In this document: one piece after another, positions 40,377-50,309 of the stretch
Position numbering within the stretch: the first letter of the stretch is position 1
How the letters are laid out: each line of letters starts with the position of its first letter
Source: Streptomyces syringium
Lineage (GTDB): Bacteria > Actinomycetota > Actinomycetes > Streptomycetales > Streptomycetaceae
Assembly: GCF_017876625.1 (NCBI RefSeq)
Contig: NZ_JAGIOH010000001.1
Location: 6,035,501 to 6,099,500, forward strand
Length of the DNA stretch: 64,000 nt
Direction of reading: 5' to 3'
Position numbers and translations under genes: made by a program
The notes under the pieces: generated by a model
What the model was told of the DNA's origin: nothing
The model's database searches: none
The model's input: only the letters and a program-made list of their open reading frames with translations

Positions 40377-41444
40377 ATGCCTGCCCCGCACCACCCCGCC
40401 CCGGCACCGTCCGACCCTCCCGGCACCCCGGACGGCACGCCCCCGCGCCGCTGGTGGCGGACGAACCGGGCCCGGGTCGGCTGCGTCGCCGCCGTGCCGC
40501 TGCTCGGCCTGGTGGAGCCCCGGGTGGGCGGGGTCGTGCTGATCGTCGCGCTGGTCCTGCTGTGGTGGGGCAATTCGTGGCCGAAGGCCGGGAGGATCGC
40601 GGCGTCGGTCGCCGCCATGGGCCTGCTGGGCGCGGTCCAGCCCGACCCGCCGGAGGAGGCCGCGCGGGACACCGTGGCGGAAGCGAAGTCAGCCGACGTC
40701 AAACGGCCCCGCGGTGTGACGCCCAGCCCGGCCGCGACGACACCGCCGGCTGCCGACTACCGCGGTCAGAACCTGGACGTCGCCTACGGAAAAGCCAGGA
40801 AGGCCGGATTCCTCGTCCTGTCCCACGACGCTTCGGAGAAGGACAAGTTCGTCCGGGGCCGCTCGCTGTGGACGGTCTGTTTCCAGGCCCCGGGACGGAC
40901 CGGCACCCGCCCGGCGCTCGACTTCGGTGTCGTGCCCAAGGGCGCCCCCTGCCCGAAGGAGGACGGCCTGCCCATCCCGTGGCCCACGATGCCCGGGCTG
41001 GTGTGGAAGACATGGCGGACGGCCCGCGCGGAGGTCGTCGCCCTGGGGGTGCCCGCCGACCGCGTCGAGGCGCGGAAGGCGTACCGCAACGACACGCTGC
41101 CCGACGAGGGCGGGTACGACGACTGGCGGGTGTGCGCGCACGACCCGGCCAAGGACGAGAAGGTCACGGGCGACACCAGGGTGACGCTCTATCTGTCGTC
41201 CCGCGACAACGGCTGCCCGGAACCGGACCGGGGGAGGGGCACCACCGCGGACCTCCCGGACCGGGACGGCGACCGCGATCCGGACTACCGCGACCCCTTC
41301 CCCGACGACCGCGACCGCGACACCAGGTTCCCGGACGGGATTCCCCGCTTGGGCGATTCCGGTGGCGCCGGCGGTTCGTCGGGGAGTTCGGGAGGCTCCC
41401 GGGGTGGCGGCTGGAGCGTCTGCCGCCACACCCGCTGGTGCTGA
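40377..41444 (+). CDS. Membrane-anchored PASTA-like protein, function unknown
   Basis: 355 aa. A Pro-rich cytoplasmic start, two adjacent hydrophobic segments (about residues 34-66), then two extracellular PASTA-like repeats: one from YRGQNLDVAYGKARKAGF and one from MPGLVWKTWRTARAEV, each ending with a conserved Cys region. The C-terminal 90 residues have an Asp/Arg-rich stretch resembling calcium-binding excalibur-like tails, then a Gly/Ser linker and CRHTRWC. Possibly a cell-wall-sensing or binding protein. No strong ribosome site precedes the ATG. Not clearly linked to either flanking biosynthetic locus; it may mark the border between them. Confidence 0.75.
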   Translation: MPAPHHPAPAPSDPPGTPDGTPPRRWWRTNRARVGCVAAVPLLGLVEPRVGGVVLIVALVLLWWGNSWPKAGRIAASVAAMGLLGAVQPDPPEEAARDTVAEAKSADVKRPRGVTPSPAATTPPAADYRGQNLDVAYGKARKAGFLVLSHDASEKDKFVRGRSLWTVCFQAPGRTGTRPALDFGVVPKGAPCPKEDGLPIPWPTMPGLVWKTWRTARAEVVALGVPADRVEARKAYRNDTLPDEGGYDDWRVCAHDPAKDEKVTGDTRVTLYLSSRDNGCPEPDRGRGTTADLPDRDGDRDPDYRDPFPDDRDRDTRFPDGIPRLGDSGGAGGSSGSSGGSRGGGWSVCRHTRWC

Positions 41445-41480
41445 CACGCTGACGCGGAGCCGGTCGCAGGGCCTGAAGCG

Positions 41481-42554
41481 TCACAGCCGGATCAGCGCGA
41501 GTCCGATGCTGAACCCGCTGGCCAGTCCGACGAGGGCGACCGTGTCCCCCGGCATGACGCGCTCGCACTGCTGCGCCAGGACGAGTTGCAAGGGCAGGGA
41601 CGCGGACGCCGCGTTGCCGTACTTGTCGACCGTGGCCTGGAACCGGTTCACCGGCAGGCCGAGCGCGCCGCAGGCCTCGTGGAACTGCGGCATGGAGATC
41701 TGGTGGACGGCGACGAAGGCGCTGGCCCGCATCAGCGCCACTTCTTCCTGCGCGTATTCCAGGATGAGCCGGGCCATGTCGCGACCGCTCCGGAACAGCT
41801 CGTCGCCGTTGAGCCGGAGGCACACATGGTCGTCGTGCGTGGAGCGCGGGTGCATCGAACCGCCCGCCGCGACGGTGCACGCTTCCCAGGCGGAGGAGTC
41901 GGACGCGAAGACCGTGCGGAGCACCCCGGGATCGTCCGGGCCCGCCGGGCCGGCGGTCAGAAGGAGGGCGGCCCCGGCATCGGAAACGGTGTAGCCGGGC
42001 AGATGGCGCATGAATGTGTCGTGATCGGGCACGTGCCAGCGGGCCGTGAGCGTCGTGGTCTCCCCGCAGGCGATCAGGACCGTGCGGTACCGGCCGGTCT
42101 CGATGAAGGCCGCGGCCGTCTCCAGGGCGTTGAGCACGCTGTTGCAGGCGTTCTTCACGTCGAACACCGGGCAGCAGGCGCCGAGTTTGGCGGCCACGAT
42201 GTGGGCAGTGGCGGGTTCGACCAGGTCCTGACCGCTGGAGGCGAACAGCAGCAGATCGATGTCGCCGATCCCCGTTCCCGCCATGTCCAGCGCCTTGGCC
42301 GCGGCTGCCACCGCGAGGTCGGATGCCTGCTCGTCGTCGTATTTGACGTGCACGCCGCGCACGCCGGTGATGTCCTCCAGCAGGCCGGGCGGCGGCACGA
42401 ACGGACTGTGCGCCGCGGCGATGGCGGCCCGGGTCTGCTCCATGGTCCGGTACTGAGGCGGAAGGTGCACGGCAGTCGCTACCAGTCGGGCACGACAGGG
42501 CGTGTTCACCGGATCAGCGTAGCGAGCAGGGGCCGATATCAGACGATCCTTCAC
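41481..42554 (-). CDS. oleA: OleA-like thiolase (head-to-head acyl condensation)
   Basis: 357 aa, thiolase/KAS III fold. Catalytic triad: Cys137 (VKNACNSVLNA), His284 (AVHQISMPQF), Asn314 (YGNAASASLP). Glu113 in DLVEPATAHIV matches the Glu of OleA (Glu117 in X. campestris, DYLEPSTASIV), which FabH lacks; this is the main reason for the call. OleA joins two fatty acyl chains without decarboxylation to give a 2-alkyl-3-ketoacid. The neighbours are OleC, OleB and OleD homologues and a large PKS, so one or both chains may come from that PKS. GTG 42554 has no good ribosome site; GTG 42509, beginning Val-Asn-Thr-Pro, fits the family N-terminus better. Divergent from the PKS gene. Confidence 0.85.
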   Translation of the reverse strand: MKDRLISAPARYADPVNTPCRARLVATAVHLPPQYRTMEQTRAAIAAAHSPFVPPPGLLEDITGVRGVHVKYDDEQASDLAVAAAAKALDMAGTGIGDIDLLLFASSGQDLVEPATAHIVAAKLGACCPVFDVKNACNSVLNALETAAAFIETGRYRTVLIACGETTTLTARWHVPDHDTFMRHLPGYTVSDAGAALLLTAGPAGPDDPGVLRTVFASDSSAWEACTVAAGGSMHPRSTHDDHVCLRLNGDELFRSGRDMARLILEYAQEEVALMRASAFVAVHQISMPQFHEACGALGLPVNRFQATVDKYGNAASASLPLQLVLAQQCERVMPGDTVALVGLASGFSIGLALIRL

Positions 42555-42703
42555 GAGATTTCTGCGTTCGGCGCACCGTCACGCCACGGCCCGGGCGCTC
42601 ATGCGATCGGCTGTGCGAGAAGCCCGAGAGGCGCGGGGGGCACGGGGCGCCCGCAGTGGCGTCTGAGAGCCGTCACGGAATATGAACTTCCGGAAAAATG
42701 AAG

Positions 42704-42715
42704 CGAGTTAACTCG
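42704..42715. promoter_or_regulatory. Perfect 12-bp palindrome in the oleA-PKS divergent region
   Basis: CGAGTTAACTCG, about 90 bp before the PKS start and 150 bp before the oleA start. Perfect dyads of this size between divergent genes are typical TetR-type operators. No such regulator gene lies in the immediate neighbourhood. Confidence 0.5.
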
Positions 42716-42801
42716 AAAGGGTCAATAATCACTTAGCCGGATTTCGGGCCGGGTACGCATAGGGATCCAGACTGCGGGTGAACTCCGGACGGGGGCCGAG
42801 G

Positions 42802-45800
42802 ATGGAGCCGAACGACCGTGCGATGGCCGTCGTGGGCGCTGGTTGCCGGCTGCCCGGAGGGATCTCGGACCTGGCCGGATTGTGGTCGGCCCTGCGCGAG
42901 GGCCGGGACGCGGTCGGCGAGATCCCGGCGGACCGGTTCGACAAGGCCCGTTTCGTCGACGCGGGCGCCCTGCGTCCCTGCCGGAGCTACACGGCGGCCG
43001 GGGGCTTCCTCGACGACGTGGCCTCCTTCGACGCCGCCTATTTCGGTATCGCCCCGAAAGAGGCCGAGGCCATGGACCCGCAGCAGCGGCTGCTGCTGGA
43101 ACTGGCCGCCGAGGCGCTGGACGACGCCGGGATGCCCGCCGAGTCGCTGGCCGGGTCGGACACCTGTGTCTTCGTCGGGATCTCCGACCCGTTCTACGGC
43201 CTGGTCCAGGGGACCGTCGAGCAGTACACCAACCCCTACATGATGAGCGGCTCCACCCTGTCGATCGCGGCGAACCGCCTGTCGTACTGCTTCGATCTGC
43301 GCGGCCCCAGCATGGCGATCGACACCGCCTGCTCCTCCGCCCTGGTGGCGCTCGACCGCGCCTGCCGGGCCGTGCTGGACGGCACGAGCCGCACCGCCCT
43401 CGTCGGCGGCGTCAACGTCCTGGGAAACCCCTTCTCCTTCAGCGGGTTCTCGCACGCGGGCATGCTCTCGGCGCGCGGGCGGTGCGCCGCCTTCTCCGCC
43501 GACGCCGACGGCTTCGTACGGGCCGAGGGCGGAGGCGTGGTCGTCCTCAAGCGGCTGGCCGACGCGCTGGCCGACGGCGACCGGATCCACGCGGTCATCG
43601 CCGGCACCGCGACCAACTGCGACGGCCGCACCCACGGCCTGGCCCTGCCCAGCCCCGAGGCCCAGGAAGCACTGCTGCGCACGGTCTACGCGCGGGCCGG
43701 GGTGGACCCCGACGAGCTGGTCTACTTCGAGGCACACGGCACCGGAACGCTCGCCGGCGACCCGGCCGAAGCGCAGGCGATCGGCCGGGCCCTGGGACAG
43801 CGCCGGACCGTGGGGCCGCTGCCCGTCGGCTCCGTCAAGTCCAACCTGGGCCATCTGGAACCGGCCTCCGGGATGGCGAGCCTGCTGAAGGCCCTGCTGG
43901 TCCTGCGGCACGGCGTGGCCCCGGCCACGCTGCACGCCCTGCCGCTCAATCCCGGCATCGACTTCGCCGGCCTGGGCCTCGCGCCCACCGTCGAACCGGT
44001 CGAGCTCCCGCGCCCGGCCGGGGCGGCGGTCGGAGCGAACTCCTTCGGGTTCGGCGGAGCCAACGCCCACGTCATCCTCACCACGCCACCGGCCCCGCCA
44101 CCCAGGGCGGACCACGACGGCGGCACGGTCCCCGTGCTGATCTCCGCGCGCTCGGCCGGGGCCTTGCGGGAACTGGCCGCGCGCGTCTCCGCACGGCTCC
44201 GGGAATCGGCGCCCGAGGAGTTCTACGACCTGGCCCACACCACCACCCGGCGCCGCAGCGCCCACCCGCACCGCGCGGCCGTCCTGGCCGGCGGGCCGGC
44301 CGAAGCCGCCGACCGGCTGGAAGGGATCGTCGCCGGCGCACCCACCCACGGGGCCACGGCCCGCAAGGCCGAGCGGGACACGGTGGCGTACGTCTTCTCG
44401 GGCAACGCCTCCCAGTGGCCCGGCATGGCAGCCGATCTCCTGGACGCCGAGCCGGTCTTCCGCACCGCCGTCGAACAGGCCGACGCCGCGCTGACCCCGC
44501 ACCTGGGATGGTCGGTGGCGAAGGAGCTGGCCCAGCCCCACCCACCCCGCTGGGAGCGGACCGAAACCGCCCAACCCGCCCTGTTCGCCGTCCAAGTGGG
44601 CCTCGTCGCCCTGCTGGCGGCGGGCGGACTGCGCCCGGCGGCCGTCGTCGGGCACAGCGTCGGCGAAGTGGCGGCCGCCCATGCCGCGGGGGCGCTGACC
44701 CTCGAACAGGCCGCCAGGGTGATCGCCGAACGCAGCCGCGCCCAGGGCACCACCGCGGGCACCGGCCGGATGGCCGCCGTCGGACTGCCCGAGCAAGCCG
44801 CCCGCGAGGAACTCGCCCCGCACGCCGACGCCCTGGAGATCGCCGGAATCAATGACGAGCGAAGCGTCACCGTCGCCGGCGAACCGCAGGCCCTGGCCGC
44901 CCTCGGCGCACAACTGGAGGCCCGGGGCGTCTTCTTCCGCGACCTCGGACTCGACTACGCCTTCCACAGCCGCGCCATGGACCCCCTCGCGGACCCGCTA
45001 CGGACCGCCCTGGCAGGGCTGGAGCCCAGCACCGCCCGCGTCCCCTTCGTCTCCACCGTCACCGGCAGGGCGTTCGCCGGCGAGGGACTGACGGCCGACT
45101 ACTGGTGGCGCAACGTCCGCGAACCGGTCCGCTTCCAGGATGCCGTCGCCCACGTCCTCGCCGAGCACGCGGGCATCCTCGTCGAGATCGGGCCCCACCC
45201 GGTGCTGCGTCCGTACCTCAAGCGCACCGATGCCGTCTACGTTCCCACCCTCCACCGCGACGGCGACGGCCCCCGCGAGACGGCCGCCGCCGTCGCCGCG
45301 CTGCTCGCGGCCGGTGCCTCCGTCGACTGGGCGACCCACTTCCCCCACCCCGGCCGGGTGACCGATCTCCCGGCCTATCCCTGGCAGCGCGAGCGGCACT
45401 GGCTCGGCACCCCGCACGACCTGGTGGTCCGCACCAGCGGCACCGGCCGGCTCGACCACCCCCTGCTGGGCGAACGCCTCCCCGCCCCGCACGCGTTGTG
45501 GGAGGGCGCCATCGAGCCCCAGCTGGTGCCCTGGCTGGGAGATCACAAGATCGCCGGGGCGGTGCTGATGCCCGCCGCCGCGTACGTCGAGATGGCACTG
45601 TCCGCCGGACGACGGGCGCTGAACCGGCCCGTGGAGGTGCGGCACCTGGGCATCGGCAGCCCCCTCCCGCTCGCCTGGCCCGACCCGGGCAGCGCCCGGC
45701 TGCAGACCTCCGTCACACCGGAGGACGGCGCGCTGACCATCAGCAACAGCGAAGGACGCGGGACCGAATGCCATACGGTCGTGCGCGCCGAGGTCCGCAC

Positions 45801-48800
45801 CCTGCTCGGCACGGCCTCTCCGCCCCTCGACTCCGAAGCCGTGCGGGCACGCTGCCCCCGTACGGTCGACGGCCCGGACTTCTACCGGACATGCCACCGC
45901 TTCGACCTCGACGTCGGACCCTGTTTCCAACTGCTGCGCGAGCTGCGCGTCGGCGAGGACGAGCTGCTGGCCTCCTACCGGCACGATGACCCGAGCGACG
46001 CGTACACGGTCCACCCGGTCCTGCTGGACGGCCCCTTCCAGGCCACCGTCGCCCTCGTGGAACAGCACATGCACGACGGTCATGCCTATCTGCCCGTCAT
46101 GTTCGACTCGGTGCGGGTGTGGCGCACCCCCGCCCCCACCGGCCTCATGCACCTGCGCCGGCGCAGTCACACCGAGACGGAATTCTGCTGGGACGTCACC
46201 TACGCCGACGAGGACGGCACCGTCACCGCGGAGATCGACGGCTTCCGCAGCCGGCGCGCGCACAACACCCGCCGCACCCCCCTGACCGTCCAGCACACGG
46301 TCCTGCGCGCCGCGCCGCACCCGGCGCTCCCGGCCGCCCCCTCACCGCTGCCCCCGCCCACCGAGCTGGCGGCCGCCGCACAGGAGAGGATCACGCGGGC
46401 CCACGATGCCCTGCGGGAGACCGGCCACGACCGCTTCACGGCCGCCGTCGACGAGAGCGCCGCCCACTGCTGGGCCTTCGCCGTGGCCGGCCTGGTCCCG
46501 GACCGGGCCGCCGCGTTCAGCCTCTCCGACCTCGTGGCCGGGGGGCTCCAGCCCCGCCACCGGCGGCTGATACGGCTGATGCTCCCGCTCATGGCCCGCC
46601 ACGGGCTGGCCCGGCCCGACGACGACGGCCGCTGGCGGCTGACCGGCGACGAGCCCCGCCACGAGACGCTGCTGCGGGCCCTGGTGGAGGACCACCCGGC
46701 TTTCATCACCGAGACCACCCACCTCAACGCGCACCTGCGGCACCTGCCGGCCGTTCTGCGCGACGCGGCGGAAGCGCGAGAAGCCCTGCCGGACGGCGAC
46801 ACCGCGTACGAGCAGCTGTACGAGGCCGCGCCCGACCGTCGCTTCACCCACCGGGTCATGGGGGCCCTGGTCCGCGAGATCGTCCGCCGCTGGCCCGAGG
46901 ACCGCCCCCTGCGCGTGCTGGAGCTCGGCGCCAAGACCCATGCCCTCACCGCCGCCCTGCTGCCGCTGCTGCCGGCCGACCGCACCCGCTACACCTGCAC
47001 CGACGGCTCGGGTGCCGGATTCGCCGGTGCCGGACACCGCTTCGCCGCCCACGACTTCGTCGAGTACCGGACCCTCGACCTGGACACCGATCCGCAGACC
47101 CAGGGCTTGTGCGACGGCGGGTTCGACCTGGTCGTCGCCGACGACGCCCTGCACACCGCCGCCGATCTGGCCGCCGCCCTGCGCCGCGTCCGCACCCTGC
47201 TCGCCCCCGGCGGGCACCTGCTCGCCGTCGAATCGCATCAGCCCCAGCGGCTGGGCCTCCTGCTCGGCGGCACCGAGGCATTCTGGCAGCGCCACGACCA
47301 CACGCTGCGCCCGGAGACGGTGCTGATGGACCGGGACCGGTGGCCGGCGCTCCTGGGAGAGTGCGGCTTCACCGGCACCGTACAGACGGGCACCGACGAC
47401 CGCTCCGTCCTCCTGGCCGCCGCCGACCGTCTCCCGGCCGGCGAGCCCGACCCGCCCGCAGCGGCCCCGCCCTCCCAGGCCCCGGGCGCCGCCTGGGTCG
47501 TCGTCACCGAGACACCCGGCGGGGTACCGACCGCGCAAGCACTGTCCGGCCTGCTGGGCGGCACCGACACCACCATCATCGTCACCGCCACCGGTGAGCC
47601 GTCGGCCTGCGCCGCCGCGCTGCCCGCCGACACCGCCGGTGTCGTCCTTCTCCTGGGCGGCGGCGAGCACCGGCCCCCGGACAGCCCCGCCGGAACGGCA
47701 GACGACGTCGTCTCCCTGACGACGCGCCGGGCCGCCGTCCTGAAGTCCCTGGCCGCCGCCTGCGCCGACCGGCCGGGGACCACCCGGCCCGCACTGTGGC
47801 TGGTCACCCGCCCCAGCGGCCTTTTCCCCGCCCCGGAGCGCCCCGCCCACCCCGCCGACGCCGCCGTCTGGGGCGCCGCCCGCACCCTGGCCAACGAACG
47901 GCCCGACCTCCCTGTGCGACGGATCTCCCTGGACCCGTCCGGTGACCCGGCCACCGACGCCCTCCGGCTGGCCCACGAACTCCTGGCGCCCACCGACGAG
48001 GACGAAATCGTGCTCACCCGGGGCGGCCGGTTCGTACCCCGCGAGACGCAGCGCCCGGCCGATCAGCCCGCCACCGACACCGCCCGCTCGTTGTTCACCC
48101 TCGACGTGCGCAACCCCGGGCTCTCCCGCCGGCTCGTATGGCGGCAGACCGAGCCGCTCCGCCCGGGCCCGGGCGAGGTACTGGTGGAGATGCGGGCCGC
48201 CGCACTGAACTACCGCGATCCGATGCGCGCCAACGGGCTGCTGCCGCCCGAGGCCGTCGAGGGCACCCCGCTCAGCCGGCTGCTGGGCACCGACGGGGCG
48301 GGTGTCATCGCCGCCGTCGGCCCCGGTGTCATGGGATTCACCGTCGGCGACCGGGTCTGCGGACTGATGGCCGGGACCCTCGCCTCCCATGCCCTCATGC
48401 CCGCTTTCGCCGTCTGCCCGATGCTCGACGACATGACCTACGCCGAGGCGGCGACCTTCCCGGTGGTCTTCTCCACCGTCCACCACACCCTCGTCGACGA
48501 AGCCCGGCCGCTCCCCGGCGAGACGGTGCTGGTGCACGGCGGCGCCGGAGCCGTCGGCCTGGCCGTGATCCAGTGCGCGCGTGCCCTGGGCCTGCGCGTG
48601 ATCGCCACCGCGGGCACCGGGACCAAACGCGACCTGCTGCGCACCCTCGGCGTCGCCCACGCCCTGGACTCCCGCACCCTCGACTTCGCCCCCCGGATCC
48701 TCGAGCTGACGCAGGGAGAGGGCGTCGACATCGTCGTCAACTCCCTCAGTGGGGAGGCCATCGCCCGCAGTCTGGACCTGCTCCGCCCCAACGGCCGTTT

Positions 48801-50235
48801 CATCGAGCTCGGCAAGCGCGACATCTTCTTCAACAACCCCCTGCTGCTGCGCCCCTTCCACCGCAGCATCACCTTCCTCGGGTTCAATCTCGACAGCATG
48901 GTCTACGACCCGGTGCGCGGCCCTCGACTGATGCACGAAACGACGACACGGGTGGCCTCCGGTCAGTACCGTCCGCTCCCGCACGCGGTCCATCCCGCCG
49001 CCCGGGTGGACGAGGCGTTCCGGCTGCTGCAGCACTCCCGCCACACAGGGAAGGTCGTCGTCTCCTTCGACCCGCTGGACGAGCCCGTGCCCGTGGAGCC
49101 CCTGCCCGGTGCCCTGTCGCCGGACCCCGAGGGCACGTACCTGGTCACCGGCGGCCTCGGTGGATTCGGCGCGGCCACCGCCGAGTGGCTCGCCGACCGG
49201 GGCGCCCGCCACCTGGCCCTGGTCAGCCGGCGCGGAAGCGAAGCCCCCGAGGCGGCCGCCGTTCTCGAACGGCTCGCAGGGCGCGGGGTGCGGGCCATCC
49301 CGTACGCCGCCGACGTCACCGACGAGGCGGCGATGCGGGAGGTGATCGCCGCCGTGGACGCCACCGCGCACCCGCTGCGCGGCGTGGTCCATTGCGCCAT
49401 GCACCTGGACGACGCTCCGCTGGCCGACCTCACCGACGAACGCTTCGCCGCCGTCCTGGCCCCCAAGGCCGCCGGCGCGGACGTCCTCGACCGGCTCACC
49501 GCCGGGCACGACCTCGACCTCTTCCTGCTGTACTCCTCGGTCACCGCGACCACCGGCAACCTCGCCCAGGCCCCGTACGTCGCCGGGAACACCTACCTGG
49601 AGGCCCTGGTACGCGCCCGCCGGCACGCCGGACGGACCGCCACCGCGATCGCCTGGGGCCCCATCGCCGCGACCGGATACGTCGCCCGCAACAACCTGAC
49701 GGCCACCATGACCGGCATCGGCTTCGAACCCCTCGCTCCCGCCGAGGCGTTCACCGCGGCCGAGCCCCTCATCGCCGCGGACACCGCCGTCGCCGGTATC
49801 GGCCGCTACCGCTGGGGCCGCGCCCGCCGCCTCCTCCCGCTCCTCGCCGGCCCCCGCTACGCCGGCCTCGTCCCCAAGGACGCCGGGGGCCTGGACGACA
49901 CCCGTGAGGAACTGCTGCGCTCCCTCACGGCGATGACCCCCGAGGACGCGGTGCGCGCCATCACCGACATCCTGGCCCGGCATCTCGCCACCGTCCTGCA
50001 CACCGAACCCTCCGAACTGGACCCGGGCCGCCCCCTGGAGGAGTTCGGTCTGGACTCCCTCATGGGAGCCGAGTTCATCCTTCACGCCCGTGAATACTTC
50101 GACATCCACATCCCGCCCAGCGAACTCATGGGCAGCGGACGCACCCTGACCCACTTCGCCCGGCTGATCCACGACCGCCTGGGCATCCATCCGGACCACC
50201 GGCCGCAGCCGTCCAACGCGTCACCGGCGCCGTGA
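42802..50235 (+). CDS. Highly reducing type I polyketide synthase (KS-AT-DH-psiMT-ER-KR-ACP)
   Basis: 2477 aa, one full module. KS: DTACSSALVAL (Cys near 174), EAHGTGT (311), SVKSNLGHLEP. AT: GHSVGE (617) and YAFH, a blend of the malonyl (HAFH) and methylmalonyl (YASH) signatures. DH: LGDHKIAGAVLMP (912) and LLDGPFQ (1075). Methyltransferase region about 1200-1560 whose SAM motif reads LELGAKTHAL instead of GxGxG, so probably inactive. ER: VHGGAGAVGL (1912). KR: VTGGLGGFG (2114) with Ser/Tyr near 2240-2258. ACP: GLDSLMG (2418). No thioesterase. The layout resembles fungal HR-PKS and mycobacterial MAS, so iterative synthesis of a reduced chain is likely. ATG 42802 has GGGGG 7 nt upstream; GTG 42778 is less likely. 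It lies between oleA and oleC homologues. Confidence 0.95.
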   Translation: MEPNDRAMAVVGAGCRLPGGISDLAGLWSALREGRDAVGEIPADRFDKARFVDAGALRPCRSYTAAGGFLDDVASFDAAYFGIAPKEAEAMDPQQRLLLELAAEALDDAGMPAESLAGSDTCVFVGISDPFYGLVQGTVEQYTNPYMMSGSTLSIAANRLSYCFDLRGPSMAIDTACSSALVALDRACRAVLDGTSRTALVGGVNVLGNPFSFSGFSHAGMLSARGRCAAFSADADGFVRAEGGGVVVLKRLADALADGDRIHAVIAGTATNCDGRTHGLALPSPEAQEALLRTVYARAGVDPDELVYFEAHGTGTLAGDPAEAQAIGRALGQRRTVGPLPVGSVKSNLGHLEPASGMASLLKALLVLRHGVAPATLHALPLNPGIDFAGLGLAPTVEPVELPRPAGAAVGANSFGFGGANAHVILTTPPAPPPRADHDGGTVPVLISARSAGALRELAARVSARLRESAPEEFYDLAHTTTRRRSAHPHRAAVLAGGPAEAADRLEGIVAGAPTHGATARKAERDTVAYVFSGNASQWPGMAADLLDAEPVFRTAVEQADAALTPHLGWSVAKELAQPHPPRWERTETAQPALFAVQVGLVALLAAGGLRPAAVVGHSVGEVAAAHAAGALTLEQAARVIAERSRAQGTTAGTGRMAAVGLPEQAAREELAPHADALEIAGINDERSVTVAGEPQALAALGAQLEARGVFFRDLGLDYAFHSRAMDPLADPLRTALAGLEPSTARVPFVSTVTGRAFAGEGLTADYWWRNVREPVRFQDAVAHVLAEHAGILVEIGPHPVLRPYLKRTDAVYVPTLHRDGDGPRETAAAVAALLAAGASVDWATHFPHPGRVTDLPAYPWQRERHWLGTPHDLVVRTSGTGRLDHPLLGERLPAPHALWEGAIEPQLVPWLGDHKIAGAVLMPAAAYVEMALSAGRRALNRPVEVRHLGIGSPLPLAWPDPGSARLQTSVTPEDGALTISNSEGRGTECHTVVRAEVRTLLGTASPPLDSEAVRARCPRTVDGPDFYRTCHRFDLDVGPCFQLLRELRVGEDELLASYRHDDPSDAYTVHPVLLDGPFQATVALVEQHMHDGHAYLPVMFDSVRVWRTPAPTGLMHLRRRSHTETEFCWDVTYADEDGTVTAEIDGFRSRRAHNTRRTPLTVQHTVLRAAPHPALPAAPSPLPPPTELAAAAQERITRAHDALRETGHDRFTAAVDESAAHCWAFAVAGLVPDRAAAFSLSDLVAGGLQPRHRRLIRLMLPLMARHGLARPDDDGRWRLTGDEPRHETLLRALVEDHPAFITETTHLNAHLRHLPAVLRDAAEAREALPDGDTAYEQLYEAAPDRRFTHRVMGALVREIVRRWPEDRPLRVLELGAKTHALTAALLPLLPADRTRYTCTDGSGAGFAGAGHRFAAHDFVEYRTLDLDTDPQTQGLCDGGFDLVVADDALHTAADLAAALRRVRTLLAPGGHLLAVESHQPQRLGLLLGGTEAFWQRHDHTLRPETVLMDRDRWPALLGECGFTGTVQTGTDDRSVLLAAADRLPAGEPDPPAAAPPSQAPGAAWVVVTETPGGVPTAQALSGLLGGTDTTIIVTATGEPSACAAALPADTAGVVLLLGGGEHRPPDSPAGTADDVVSLTTRRAAVLKSLAAACADRPGTTRPALWLVTRPSGLFPAPERPAHPADAAVWGAARTLANERPDLPVRRISLDPSGDPATDALRLAHELLAPTDEDEIVLTRGGRFVPRETQRPADQPATDTARSLFTLDVRNPGLSRRLVWRQTEPLRPGPGEVLVEMRAAALNYRDPMRANGLLPPEAVEGTPLSRLLGTDGAGVIAAVGPGVMGFTVGDRVCGLMAGTLASHALMPAFAVCPMLDDMTYAEAATFPVVFSTVHHTLVDEARPLPGETVLVHGGAGAVGLAVIQCARALGLRVIATAGTGTKRDLLRTLGVAHALDSRTLDFAPRILELTQGEGVDIVVNSLSGEAIARSLDLLRPNGRFIELGKRDIFFNNPLLLRPFHRSITFLGFNLDSMVYDPVRGPRLMHETTTRVASGQYRPLPHAVHPAARVDEAFRLLQHSRHTGKVVVSFDPLDEPVPVEPLPGALSPDPEGTYLVTGGLGGFGAATAEWLADRGARHLALVSRRGSEAPEAAAVLERLAGRGVRAIPYAADVTDEAAMREVIAAVDATAHPLRGVVHCAMHLDDAPLADLTDERFAAVLAPKAAGADVLDRLTAGHDLDLFLLYSSVTATTGNLAQAPYVAGNTYLEALVRARRHAGRTATAIAWGPIAATGYVARNNLTATMTGIGFEPLAPAEAFTAAEPLIAADTAVAGIGRYRWGRARRLLPLLAGPRYAGLVPKDAGGLDDTREELLRSLTAMTPEDAVRAITDILARHLATVLHTEPSELDPGRPLEEFGLDSLMGAEFILHAREYFDIHIPPSELMGSGRTLTHFARLIHDRLGIHPDHRPQPSNASPAP

Positions 50236-50241
50236 CGGGGC

Positions 50242-50257
50242 CACGGCGACTGCCGTG
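50242..50257. terminator. Short hairpin between convergent PKS and oleC genes
   Basis: CACGGC (50242-50247) pairs with GCCGTG (50252-50257), 4-nt loop, 7 nt past the PKS stop. Weak alone but well placed between convergent genes. Confidence 0.35.
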
Positions 50258-50309
50258 CGCGCTGACGCCGGCCGACGCCGTACCGCGGGGGACGCCGGGC
50301 CCGTCGCGC

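Noticed and set aside
41481..42554. FabH (KAS III) of primary fatty acid synthesis
   Set aside because: It has the OleA-specific Glu in VEPATA and lies among OleB, OleC and OleD homologues.
42733..44967. Minus-strand 744-codon frame opposite the PKS KS/AT region
   Set aside because: No recognisable domain; the plus strand has intact KS and AT motifs.
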